Source of the DNA: CAWELS01 sp964468205
GTDB taxonomy: Bacteria; Acidobacteriota; Terriglobia; Bryobacterales; Bryobacteraceae
Assembly (NCBI GenBank): GCA_964468205.1
Contig: CAYXVG010000150.1
Location: 1-6,685, forward strand
Direction: 5' to 3'
Length of the DNA: 6,685 nt
The notes under the pieces are model-generated. The model ran no database searches. It worked only from the letters and a program-made list of their open reading frames with translations, and was not told the DNA's origin. A program made the position numbers and the translations under genes. Shown piece after piece: positions 1 to 6,252 of the stretch; position 1 is the first letter of the stretch; each line of letters starts with the position of its first letter.

Positions 1-129
1 ATGCACCGGTATTGTTGTTGCGCGCCCGTCTGGATGCTGCCAGCGTTCGTGACTGCCGGTTTGCCGTGTCTTGCGAAACCCGAGCTCCGTTGCCACGCGG
101 CGAAACTCTTCTGCCCGGGCGCTAGGCAT
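1..129 (-). CDS. hicA: HicA-family toxin (mRNA interferase), partial at left edge
   Basis: The first 43 codons of a HicA toxin read from an ATG at 129 down to base 1 without a stop; the rest lies outside the window. The peptide begins MPSARAEEFRRVATELGFRK and continues with a T-G-S-H motif at residues 24-27, then HPDGR and TTIPVH, the usual HicA order of helix, GSH and hydrophobic strand. HicA is a small double-stranded-RNA-binding-fold ribonuclease that cuts mRNA; the histidine of the GSH motif (here His27) is the catalytic residue known for the family. The start overlaps the end of the hicB at 122-343 by 8 bases (ATGCCTAG), so translation is probably coupled. The missing C-terminal half means intactness cannot be judged. 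The family call is strong because both motif and gene context agree. Confidence 0.88.
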   Translation of the reverse strand, partial: MPSARAEEFRRVATELGFRKTRQTGSHERWQHPDGRATTIPVH

Positions 130-343
130 GGAGGATTTCGGTGGTATCAGCCGGCAGCATTTGACTCCGCTCCGCGTACTCGTCCGAAATCATCTGGAAC
201 ACTGCTGTGAGCTCAGTCAGCGCAGCCTCTCGCGTGGGCATGAGCGCATGGCACCCCGGGATTGACGGAACTTCGGCGACCCAACCGCTGGGTTCATTCC
301 TGTAAAGCACGACCTTGTAGTCGTCCAAGCTCATCGCTTTCAT
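122..343 (-). CDS. hicB: HicB-family antitoxin (upstream partner of the left-edge hicA)
   Basis: A 73-residue protein starting MKAMSLDDYKVVLYRNEPSG. It has the compact HicB antitoxin fold signature: an N-terminal strand (DYKVVLYRNEPSGWVAEVP), the PGC turn at about residues 28-30, a helix with REAALTEL, and a short tail ending ILHA. HicB binds and neutralises HicA and usually represses its own operon, but no C-terminal helix-turn-helix is present here, so any DNA binding would need another region. The frame stays open upstream to 523, but the extra 60 residues look non-coding and overlap repeat A1, so I chose the ATG at 343; the ATG at 334 is also possible. No clear Shine-Dalgarno sequence is visible. 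The gene overlaps the following hicA by 8 bases. It is clearly diverged from the HicB at 1101-1322, so the two modules are not a recent duplication. Confidence 0.85.
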   Translation of the reverse strand: MKAMSLDDYKVVLYRNEPSGWVAEVPSIPGCHALMPTREAALTELTAVFQMISDEYAERSQMLPADTTEILHA

Positions 344-482
344 TGTATCGGAAGGCTGCAAGGATACGCGGGAGATTGCCCGCTGAGGGTAAAGTTCCGG
401 AGGGCCCCGTCCAATCCCGATTGCCGCAACGTGGCCGCATAACGCCCCGCCGCGAGATGTGGCCCACCATCGGATAGATCTC

Positions 483-563
483 CCCTCGGGCATTGCACAA
501 ACCGGCGCTTTGTCCCGAGCCACGAGCCCCAGTGTGTGCCAAGTAGGACCTCTTCATCAATCG
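483..563. repeat. Repeat block A, copy 1
   Basis: About 81 bases that recur at 6389-6475 in the same orientation. The core (gcattgcacaaa, then ggcgctttgt, then gagccacgagccccagtgtg) is nearly identical in the two copies, with a few substitutions; copy 2 carries a 7-base expansion near gccgagt. The minus-strand frame gives a similar peptide (HWGSWL..TKR.FVQC) in both copies, but the differences are mostly amino-acid changing and the flanks do not match, so I read it as a non-coding repeat. It lies about 140 bases upstream of the hicB start at 343. Confidence 0.8.
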
Positions 564-608
564 TGGCAAGCTTCTTCAAGAATTCCGGCCAGGTTTTTCA
601 CCAATTCC

Positions 609-637
609 GTCAACCTACAAAAAGAGGGTAGGCTGAC
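609..637. repeat. Inverted repeat (10-bp stem, 9-base loop)
   Basis: gtcaacctac at 609-618 pairs with gtaggctgac at 628-637 with one mismatch that would be a G-U pair in one of the two possible RNAs. The loop is A-rich. No T-tract follows on either strand, so it does not look like an intrinsic terminator; a protein-binding palindrome or an RNA structure is possible. Confidence 0.5.
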
Positions 638-676
638 AGAGTTCGTGAAACGATCCTACCCGCTTGCCATTGTTGC

Positions 677-730
677 ACACTCAGGGACTGGCTTCAGTGT
701 CCCAAGAGCTCCGCTCGCGTGGACACTGTT
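677..730. repeat. Repeat block B, copy 1, with internal hairpin
   Basis: 54 bases identical, base for base, to 6632-6685, where the window ends, so the true repeat may be longer. Inside it, cagtgtcc (695-702) and ggacactg (721-728) form an 8-bp stem enclosing a second small stem, gagc (706-709) with gctc (713-716). No T-run follows, which argues against a simple terminator. Perfect identity contrasts with the diverged block A and suggests recent spread, gene conversion or constraint. Confidence 0.85.
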
Positions 731-769
731 GCCTGTCCCCCCGCCCGGCAGAACACCCCCACTCACCGA

Positions 770-797
770 CCCCCGCCCCACCATCCCAAGCCCCCCC
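770..797 (-). other. Potential G-quadruplex on the minus strand
   Basis: C runs on the plus strand at 770-774, 776-779, 785-787 and 791-797 give, on the minus (coding) strand, four G runs of at least three separated by loops of 3, 5 and 1 bases. This fits the usual G3+N1-7 quadruplex pattern. Further G runs (plus-strand C runs at 756-760, 744-746 and 737-742) extend it. It lies 90-117 bases past the hicA stop at 887, in the downstream region of that operon, directly beside repeat block B1. Confidence 0.6.
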
Positions 798-886
798 GCT
801 CCGCAAAGGCTGGGCGTTCCTCTTCCGGATGGCACTTCTCTCGATAGGCGACAAACCGTCAACTTGGATTCGTAAACGCTGCGACG

Positions 887-1108
887 TTACTCGGCAGGCT
901 TCGCCCGCGTCGAGGCTTCCTCGATGGCGGCGAGGACCTGTCTGACAATCTTTGGGTGAAGCGTCGCGCTGCTATGAAACGGAACCACCACCCTACGTCC
1001 GCCCTTTGCATAGATCCGATGACTGCCCTTGGATCGCAACCACGCGAAGCCCGCTTTCAACAGCATGGCTTCGGCATCCGCCGCAGTCATGCGCGGCAGT
1101 CTAGGCAT
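887..1108 (-). CDS. hicA: HicA-family toxin (mRNA interferase)
   Basis: A complete 73-residue HicA toxin. It begins MPRLPRMTAADAEAMLLKAG, followed by FAWLRSKGSHRIY with the family's catalytic histidine at residue 30 in the K-G-S-H motif, a basic hairpin (GGRRVVVPFH, residues 36-45) and the conserved TLHPKIVRQVL helix (49-59). HicA proteins cleave mRNA ribosome-independently and halt growth until HicB is resupplied. The ATG at 1108 overlaps the hicB stop by 8 bases (ATGCCTAG), so hicA is probably translated by coupling; a second in-frame ATG at 1090 is less likely. All motif positions are intact, so the toxin should be active. The tail after residue 62 is charged and probably disordered. Confidence 0.93.
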   Translation of the reverse strand: MPRLPRMTAADAEAMLLKAGFAWLRSKGSHRIYAKGGRRVVVPFHSSATLHPKIVRQVLAAIEEASTRAKPAE

Positions 1109-1322
1109 CTACTTCAACAGCAGTAGTCAGAATCTCCTGACTCAACGTCGCTGAGCGTTCTTCCTCAGTCAGGGTCTCCAGGAAGAGTTCGATCGCCTCG
1201 CGCACGTTTACGAGCGTCTCCTCGACCGTCTTGCCTTGCGATTGGCACCCCTTCAGTTCCGGGCACCACGCGTACCAGCCCTCTTCGTCCTGTTCGATCA
1301 CGACGCTAACTTTGCCGCTCAT
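1101..1322 (-). CDS. hicB: HicB-family antitoxin
   Basis: A 73-residue antitoxin beginning MSGKVSVVIEQDEEGWYAWC. It shows the core HicB pattern: a degraded RNase H-like strand pair (VSVVIEQDEEGWYAWCPEL), the KGCQSQGKT turn (residues 24-32) and the helix TVEETLVNVREAIELFLE (32-49). No C-terminal helix-turn-helix or ribbon-helix-helix follows. It would bind and block the HicA encoded just after it; the order hicB then hicA with overlapping ends fits a single transcript. A GGAAG sequence abuts the ATG at 1322, too close to be an ideal Shine-Dalgarno site. No promoter could be identified with confidence. Confidence 0.92.
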   Translation of the reverse strand: MSGKVSVVIEQDEEGWYAWCPELKGCQSQGKTVEETLVNVREAIELFLETLTEEERSATLSQEILTTAVEVDA

Positions 1323-1911
1323 CTTCCATCATTCTACCGCCAGCGGCCAGCGTCGGCACACCGGGGCCAAGCCAGTGATGGCCGGCCCGCCGTCCCAGTT
1401 AATTCACGAATACTACGGCGTTAGCGCGCACATCGGGCTCTCCGGGAGGTAACCCTCAATTCGATCCTCCGCGCGGTCTGCCGTCAGAAGGGTGTCGACC
1501 GTCAGGAGATCATCGACAGCTTCTGACGTGAATGATTTCACGGGTTCGGGCGAGACCCGACTTCCGGATGGGCGTGGTCCGCCCGAAACGGCAAACTCTG
1601 TGAAGACCACCCGCGGGTTGCGCACCAGCCCGGGCGTCACAGGCATATCACCCAATTGGCGACGTTTCGCCCATGTGGCACGGATAAACGGCGAGAACGG
1701 TGTCTATCGTTACCTTTCCAAGGGCGAGCGATGACGACTAGCTTGTGAAGTTGATGGTAGATCGATAGCAAACGACTTACACCTTAGCGGCGTTCACTTG
1801 AACACACGCCGCTTCCAGACTCTCTAGCAGACTACGCGGGGACGGAATTCTTCAGGAATCTCAGGAATGCCACGTCGACAAGCGCGTCTTCGCAATAGTA
1901 ACGCGGTGCTT
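1323..1911. other. Spacer between hicBA and the TIR gene, with an unassigned open stretch
   Basis: 589 bases with no gene that I can identify. From about 1413 to 1700 the minus strand stays open (residues such as GLVRNPRVVFTEFAVSGG and DDLLTVDTLLTADRAEDRIE), but the first start is only a TTG at 1655 and a stop lies just before about 1700. The plus strand is open from 1492 to 1734 over the same bases. Neither reading matches a family I recognise, so this may be a gene remnant or conserved non-coding DNA. Just past the TIR stop, an open minus-strand tail at 1832-1911 is also unassigned. Confidence 0.5.
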
Positions 1912-3120
1912 TCAATGGCGGCTCTTCACGAAACGCCGCGTGGCGTCGGTTTTCCGAAAGTGTATGGCGACCCACGGTCTCATCGCCATGACTGTGATGG
2001 AGTGAATTAGTTTGCGGTTGATCAGATAACTGAGCGCCGGGTTGAGCCGTCTGGGCTCCCATCCGTAACGTTCGGCGATGTTATGGGGCTCCCCCGGAAA
2101 CGAAGGATCGTTGACGAGATCGGCCGCTAGTCTCAGTGCGTCCTCGGCCGGGTCCCACTCCTTGAAGTGTTTGTCGAACGTAACGTAGAGCTCAGGGAAT
2201 GGAACGATGCTCCCCTGGTGATCTTCCACCATGTCCCTGAGCTCGTAGAGGGCATCCGAAACGTCGTCATCGGATAGCGCCGTGATCTCGCCAATCTCTT
2301 GTACTGAAATCACTGGATCGAAATGCAGCGCGTTCTGCGTTCTCTCAATGAATAGTTTGGCAACGGCTGTGGCCGCCGGAGAATAGCCGGTGTTGACCTC
2401 TCGGTCGGCAGCGGGCGGTGCCGGACCAAGCGCAGGCTTCCTCGATACGCCATGAATGTCGGCGATAAGCTGGCGGATGTCCTTTTCAAAGTCCTTCAGC
2501 TCTGGTGACAGCATGCCCCGCAATAGAGGCGGCATCGCATTCGTTGGCAGATTCTTCCGGACAGGGATGAACCGCGCCCGTTCCTCGATTTTTCGAATGA
2601 GCCCGGCATCTATTTCCTGATTCACCCAGGGCTTCTTGATCGATCCCGGCGTTAGCAGCACGAGGAAAACCGTGCAATTGCTCAAACCTTCATCGATCTT
2701 CTGGCGCAGGCTGTCGCCAGCCCGGATTTCCCACTCCGCCCACCAAGTGTCGACCCCGTTGGCCTGAAGTGCCTCGGCAATGGCCTTCGCAAGCTCCCGA
2801 TCCTCCCAACCAAAGCTCAAGAACGCCCTAGGCGCGCGGGTTGGCGTCGTCTCGATCAGCGTGATCTTCTCAAGATCGTCCGGGCCGAGTCGGTCTCGGA
2901 CCACTTCCAGCAACTCTGGCGAGCCCTCGACACGAACGGAAATATCTTCCATCTCTGAGCCGATGACCTGCACCACGGGAAACTCGCCAGTATCCGGGTG
3001 TCGAATTGACGAAATCTGCTCGTGTAGGTGGTCCTTCACCTTGTTCAAGGCGACTTCCGTTAGAGCCTTCGTGAAATCCTCGGGGTCAAATCGTTTGCCG
3101 TTCATTGTGAGCTTGAACAT
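1912..3120 (-). CDS. TIR-domain protein, probable NAD-consuming defence effector or signal enzyme
   Basis: A 402-residue soluble protein in three parts. Residues 1-95 are an N-terminal domain (starts MFKLTMNGKRFDPEDF) that I cannot name. Residues 98-225 are a bacterial TIR domain: APRAFLSFGWEDRELAKAIA, then W-A-E-W-E-I-x-A-G-D-S (127-137), FLVLLTPGSIKKPWVNQEI (152-170) and FIPVRK. Glu131, or Glu129 beside it, lies where TIR NADases carry their catalytic glutamate. Residues about 245-402 look like two winged-helix units (ISVQEIGEITALSDDDVSDAL, then HNIAERYGWEPRRLNPALSYL). Bacterial TIRs degrade NAD+ or turn it into signal nucleotides during phage infection; which one applies here is not visible. 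A GAGAG sits 9 bases before the ATG at 3120. The HEPN gene ends 54 bases upstream on the same strand, so the two likely share a transcript. No membrane segment is seen. Confidence 0.87.
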   Translation of the reverse strand: MFKLTMNGKRFDPEDFTKALTEVALNKVKDHLHEQISSIRHPDTGEFPVVQVIGSEMEDISVRVEGSPELLEVVRDRLGPDDLEKITLIETTPTRAPRAFLSFGWEDRELAKAIAEALQANGVDTWWAEWEIRAGDSLRQKIDEGLSNCTVFLVLLTPGSIKKPWVNQEIDAGLIRKIEERARFIPVRKNLPTNAMPPLLRGMLSPELKDFEKDIRQLIADIHGVSRKPALGPAPPAADREVNTGYSPAATAVAKLFIERTQNALHFDPVISVQEIGEITALSDDDVSDALYELRDMVEDHQGSIVPFPELYVTFDKHFKEWDPAEDALRLAADLVNDPSFPGEPHNIAERYGWEPRRLNPALSYLINRKLIHSITVMAMRPWVAIHFRKTDATRRFVKSRH

Positions 3121-3174
3121 CGATTTTGACTCTCAAGGATCATTGTCGACCAAATCCAAGCTGTTGGGTTCGGT

Positions 3175-4090
3175 TCACGTAGGCATTGGCGGCGGTGCGA
3201 ATGCCTTCGACTGCACCCATGCTTCGAGGAACTGGTTTCGATTCGTCGAGAGGAATGCGCCAAGCATTGCTGGCTTGACTGCAATGTGACGCACAACGGT
3301 ACGGACGATTGCCTCGGTGGCGTACATGTGCACGTCGTGAAATGCTTGGCTGTCTTCCCACCGGCCATGTACGATGGCGGAGCGTTCGGCATAACAAGCC
3401 TTTACCTTGTCGTGGAGCTCTGCCTGGGTCCGCTGGTTGTCTGCGAGGAAATACGAGATGCGGTCTCGAAGACGCTTGCTCACGCCACTGGTGTCCGTGT
3501 CTGAACCAAAGAGGGACTCAAGTCCCTGCCAGAAGAGCGGATATCTGAGGTCGGCGTCATATGACGTAAGGGCCGCCCAGAAGGCCCGAAGGGCCGGCCA
3601 TACAGAATTCTTCCGGTGCACCGTCGAGAGCGTGTCGAACAGCCGTGCAGCCTTTCTCAGATCGTTCAGTGTGGGCACATTGTGGAGATCGCGCTCGTGG
3701 CAATAGAGTGTCCCCTCGCTATCGTTGTCAATAACAGCAGGACTTTCGAGCTGGCGCCCTCCTATAGAGGTGAGCGCGTGAAAGCCGCAAGTGACACAGA
3801 CCGTTGAGGGCATAACCATCCACATAGACATGTTGGCGAGCAACGCGGATTCCCATCGGCTTCGTCCCAGTCCATTCGGGATCGGGATGTCCATAGGAAT
3901 CCGCCTCGTATTCGGATACGAGGGCCTGTTGAGCGCGACACACGCGGTCTCGATCATCCTTGCTCAGCTGCTTGAGTCTCGGCTCTTTGCGCAACCAATC
4001 TGGAACGTCTTGGATGGTGAACTTGCCGAACGGAATCACCGTGCCAGCAGGAAGGTTGAGATTGTGCAGTGGAACGACGCTGAAGGCCAC
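3175..4090 (-). pseudogene. ApeA-like HEPN ribonuclease gene, frameshifted
   Basis: Two overlapping minus-strand frames together give about 304 residues of an ApeA-like HEPN protein. The first part, from a GTG at 4090, reads VAFSVVPLHNLNLPAGTVIP and continues through KQLSKDDRDRVCRA to TGTKPMGIRVA at about 3839. The second begins at about 3837 with ANMSMWMVMPSTVCV and runs to the stop at 3175. One extra base in GCTCGCC near 3838 separates them. The C-terminal half carries the HEPN core: LFWQGLESLFG, SKRLRDRISYFLADN and ERSAIVHGR, whose RSAIVH is the RxxxxH ribonuclease motif (3367-3384). HEPN proteins of this type are RNases in abortive phage defence. The upstream part of the first frame, open to 4381, does not look family-like, so I start at the GTG. 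The gene is either disrupted in this strain or miscalled by one base; the shift site has no homopolymer slippery sequence. Confidence 0.8.
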
Positions 4091-4527
4091 GTTGCTACTT
4101 ACCCGTCGACAATCGCGATTCCGATATGGCCGTGTTGGCTCAATTGCTCTTGGGTCTCCTTGAGGTATGGCCCCCGGTCTCGAGTTGAGTTCCAACGCGA
4201 GCGCGGATGGCTCAACGCAGGCCTTATCGTGGATCATAGATACGCCATTGTAGCGAAATCGCCAGCTCAAGAAGATTACACCCGAGTCGGCTTGGCTCCT
4301 GCGATGCCTATTCCAATGGCCACATGAGCGTAGAACGCCTGATACTGTCTTGTGGTCCGGCGATGTACAATCAAGCTTCACTTGGCGGCTTAGCGACTAC
4401 ACGTCCAACTGATATAGCAATGCAGCGTGGGCGGTACGCAACAATTCGATGCCTGCCAGCCAAACTCCCGTACTGGGAGATTCATTGTCTTTCACCTATT
4501 TTGCATCTCCTATGCAGATCGATAGGT
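4091..4527. other. Spacer upstream of the HEPN-TIR pair
   Basis: 437 bases between the nuclease-like gene and the HEPN gene. The HEPN frame is open across 4091-4381, but its translation lacks any family likeness. I see no other gene, no clear promoter and no match to repeat blocks A or B. A promoter for the HEPN-TIR pair would be expected here, but the only -10-like sequence noticed (TACAAT on the minus strand near 4245) has no suitable -35 element. Confidence 0.5.
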
Positions 4528-5370
4528 TCATTCGCCAATTGGGATGGGCAGCAGATCGGGAAATTCGACTAATCCCCCGAACGCCTTCTCAATGAGCCAT
4601 TCCTCCTCGCCCCAATCGTTCGATCCATTTGACCCGATCCAAATCTCATCAATGCTCGGCGGCGGTGGGCAATTGCTCAACACTTGATTCCACCACCTGG
4701 CGTTCGTGTATCGGATGTCACCATGCGGATCGAGCATTAGTACTCGCCGTGACTCGGCATGGTCGGCAAACTTTCGAACGCAAGCTGTATAGACCTTCTC
4801 AATATGTGGTCGAAGCTCTTCGGCTAGATCGCTCGATTTCGGCCAATCGTTCTTTAATGGCCACAAGAACACCAGACCGCGATCTGGGCCATACTCGTAC
4901 CGGTCTTCAAGCGGCTGAATGCCAAACTGAAAACTACGACCGAGGGACTCAATCATTCGCACCTTGTCACGAGTGAGATTAGTAAACTGCGACCGAATCG
5001 CTTGTGCCACGAACTGGCCCATCGCTGAGATCTCTTCCTTCGACGCGCGTCCAAGGACAGGCATGCGCAAGAAGTAAATATCAGGGAAGTCGATCTCCGT
5101 AAGCCGTCCGCCAATCTCTTCAGCCAAGTCGTGGTCTTTTGAGTGATGGTAGGGGTATGACTCAGGCCATGAGATGGACTTTCTCTCGATTACGAGTGAT
5201 TGACCGCAGCCAGCATCGACGTAACGACACTCTGGCTGCGGTCGTGTCCGGTCCAAGCGATCAAGACATGCTTGGTATTCGTAGTGAGTTCCTTCAGAAG
5301 CATTTAGATGGGCCACGAGGGCGTCCGTGGCTGAACGTTCGCATCCGCCGGACTGAGGGATACACGACAT
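4528..5370 (-). CDS. Hypothetical protein with a PD-(D/E)XK nuclease-like signature
   Basis: A 280-residue soluble protein that I cannot place in a named family. Near the N-terminus, RTRPQPECRYVDAG leads to SLVIERKSISWPESYPYHH: Asp52 followed by Glu62-Arg-Lys64 on a hydrophobic strand resembles the D...ExK active site of PD-(D/E)XK nucleases, and the following HSKDH (76-80) may belong to the same site. Residues 81-200 look helical with a central WPLKNDWPK; the C-terminal part contains VLMLDPHGDIRY (210-221) and DEIWIGS (241-247), which read as beta strands. I chose the ATG at 5370 (MSCIPQSGG) because sequence further upstream looks non-coding; a GGAAGG lies 15 bases before it, a poor spacing. 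It stands between a membrane-protein gene and the HEPN-TIR pair, all on one strand. The reading frame is well supported; the nuclease role is an inference from one motif. Confidence 0.72.
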   Translation of the reverse strand: MSCIPQSGGCERSATDALVAHLNASEGTHYEYQACLDRLDRTRPQPECRYVDAGCGQSLVIERKSISWPESYPYHHSKDHDLAEEIGGRLTEIDFPDIYFLRMPVLGRASKEEISAMGQFVAQAIRSQFTNLTRDKVRMIESLGRSFQFGIQPLEDRYEYGPDRGLVFLWPLKNDWPKSSDLAEELRPHIEKVYTACVRKFADHAESRRVLMLDPHGDIRYTNARWWNQVLSNCPPPPSIDEIWIGSNGSNDWGEEEWLIEKAFGGLVEFPDLLPIPIGE

Positions 5371-5617
5371 GCGCTCAGGATACACCCTTCCGGCCTTTGG
5401 CCGCAAGAAGGGACAGCATCGAGCGCTCCGTTCATCTACTCGGCCGCATCACGCCCTACGCTCTCCTTTGGCCGGCCGGACAGCGTTGCCGCCCCAATCC
5501 GTGAGATGGCGACTGCACGTCAAAGTGGATAGCTTCCGTGTAGCCGACCAAACGAACCATCGCCGTTGGCTATTGTGAATTAGCTCCGCGCAATTCAGCG
5601 TCTAATGGCGCAGCGGA
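5371..5617. other. Spacer with short palindromes
   Basis: 247 bases without a recognisable gene. It contains a short hairpin just upstream of the next gene (cggcc-ttt-ggccg, 5391-5403) and a nearby ggccggcc palindrome at about 5470. The 10-mer cctttggccg occurs at about 5394 and again at 5465. Nothing here matches blocks A or B, and no intrinsic terminator with a T-tract is visible after the membrane-protein stop. Confidence 0.45.
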
Positions 5618-6190
5618 TCAACGGTCGGCCGCGTAACGGTCCCAATCAAGCTTGAGTCGCCGTTGTCTCGCCTGTCGGTTGACGATTGCGATAAAGGCCA
5701 GTTCTGTGTCTCCGACGACGCGCCCCGTCAACCGCCGGATTACGATCCGCGCCGGTAGAAGTAGGAATAGCAGCATATCTGAGATACCAAGCCAATTCAG
5801 CAGCACTACGGCCACGACGATTACCGCGGTCACCAGCGAACCGGTCCACCAGAGATAAATCGCAACGCCGAGGGATGCCGGAAGCGCGATCAGCCAGCCT
5901 CCGAAGAACTGCGGAAACAGCACTTTCAGCCAGTGGGAGTAGAAGATCTGCTGTGCGATATGCGCAGCTGCGAACGCCGTCGCAGCTCCCAACACCGTCC
6001 ACAGCCACGATCTCGTAGTGACGGCGAGGACTATGGCTGCGACGTTCGATACCGCACCAGGGAAATTCGACCAGAGCTCCGTGTCGGTGAACGCGTCTTC
6101 GAGGTCGATCTCGCCCTTTGCATCTCCGAGCACCCGAGCGAGCCCGTCCTGGTGAAGCCTGATCTTCAGACCTCCAGGTGTGTGGATCAT
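5618..6190 (-). CDS. Small multi-pass membrane protein of unknown function
   Basis: A 190-residue protein beginning MIHTPGGLKIRLHQDGLARV. The first 40 residues are soluble and acidic in part (GEIDLEDAFTDTELW); then hydrophobic segments follow at about 45-58, 62-80, 95-112 and 117-148, the last long enough for two passes or a hairpin. The end (residues 150-190) is strongly basic and ends KLDWDRYAADR, suggesting a cytoplasmic tail. I recognise no family. A GTG at 6232 would add 14 residues in frame and has a GGAG beside it; I prefer the ATG at 6190. That ATG overlaps the stop of a possible nine-codon leader. An extended -10 promoter lies about 63 bases upstream. In a defence island, a small membrane protein could be a membrane-damaging effector, but nothing in the sequence shows this. 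Confidence 0.75.
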   Translation of the reverse strand: MIHTPGGLKIRLHQDGLARVLGDAKGEIDLEDAFTDTELWSNFPGAVSNVAAIVLAVTTRSWLWTVLGAATAFAAAHIAQQIFYSHWLKVLFPQFFGGWLIALPASLGVAIYLWWTGSLVTAVIVVAVVLLNWLGISDMLLFLLLPARIVIRRLTGRVVGDTELAFIAIVNRQARQRRLKLDWDRYAADR

Positions 6191-6216
6191 GGTCGTCTCT
6201 GTTCCGAGTTGTTCAT
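6187..6216 (-). CDS. Possible nine-codon leader peptide
   Basis: An ATG at 6216 opens a frame of nine codons (MNNSEQRRP) whose TGA overlaps the ATG of the membrane-protein gene in an ATGA arrangement. A GGAG lies 10 bases before its start (plus-strand 6227-6230), which is better placed for this start than for the ATG at 6190. If translated, it would couple ribosomes onto the membrane-protein gene. The same GGAG could instead belong to a GTG start at 6232 of that gene's own frame, so this remains tentative. Confidence 0.25.
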   Translation of the reverse strand: MNNSEQRRP

Positions 6217-6252
6217 GACAAACTGACTCCACTTGAGACTATTAAAGAAGGT

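Larger units (their letters stand above)
344..886. other. Non-coding spacer between the two hicBA modules
   Basis: 543 bases with no convincing gene on either strand; the open frames here are short, mutually overlapping and match no family I know. The stretch carries repeat block A1 (483-563), a stem-loop (609-637), repeat block B1 with its own hairpin (677-730) and a run of C tracts (737-797). I see no clear -35/-10 pair for the hicB at 343. The arrangement suggests inserted repeat material rather than a decayed gene. Confidence 0.7.

Noticed and set aside
344..523. An N-terminal extension of the left HicB to 523
   Set aside because: The extra 60 residues overlap repeat A1 and the shorter protein matches the usual HicB length and its neighbour's 73 residues.
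483..563. Block A as a short conserved protein
   Set aside because: The shared peptide is confined to the repeat, most base changes alter the amino acid, and flanking residues do not match.
677..730. Block B hairpin as an intrinsic terminator
   Set aside because: Neither strand has a T-tract after the stem.
459..875. A 138-codon plus-strand frame across the spacer
   Set aside because: It spans repeat blocks A1 and B1 and the C-tract region, giving a proline-rich translation with no family likeness.
2780..3289. A 169-codon open frame on the plus strand
   Set aside because: It lies antisense to the TIR gene and the end of the HEPN gene, is rich in Ser and Arg, and matches no family; it is a shadow of the real genes.
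3832..3845. Programmed ribosomal frameshifting in the HEPN gene
   Set aside because: No slippery heptamer or homopolymer is seen at the switch, so an indel is simpler; kept only as a remote option.
1912..4090. A Thoeris system
   Set aside because: Thoeris pairs a TIR protein with ThsA; no ThsA-like gene is present, and the neighbour is a HEPN protein.
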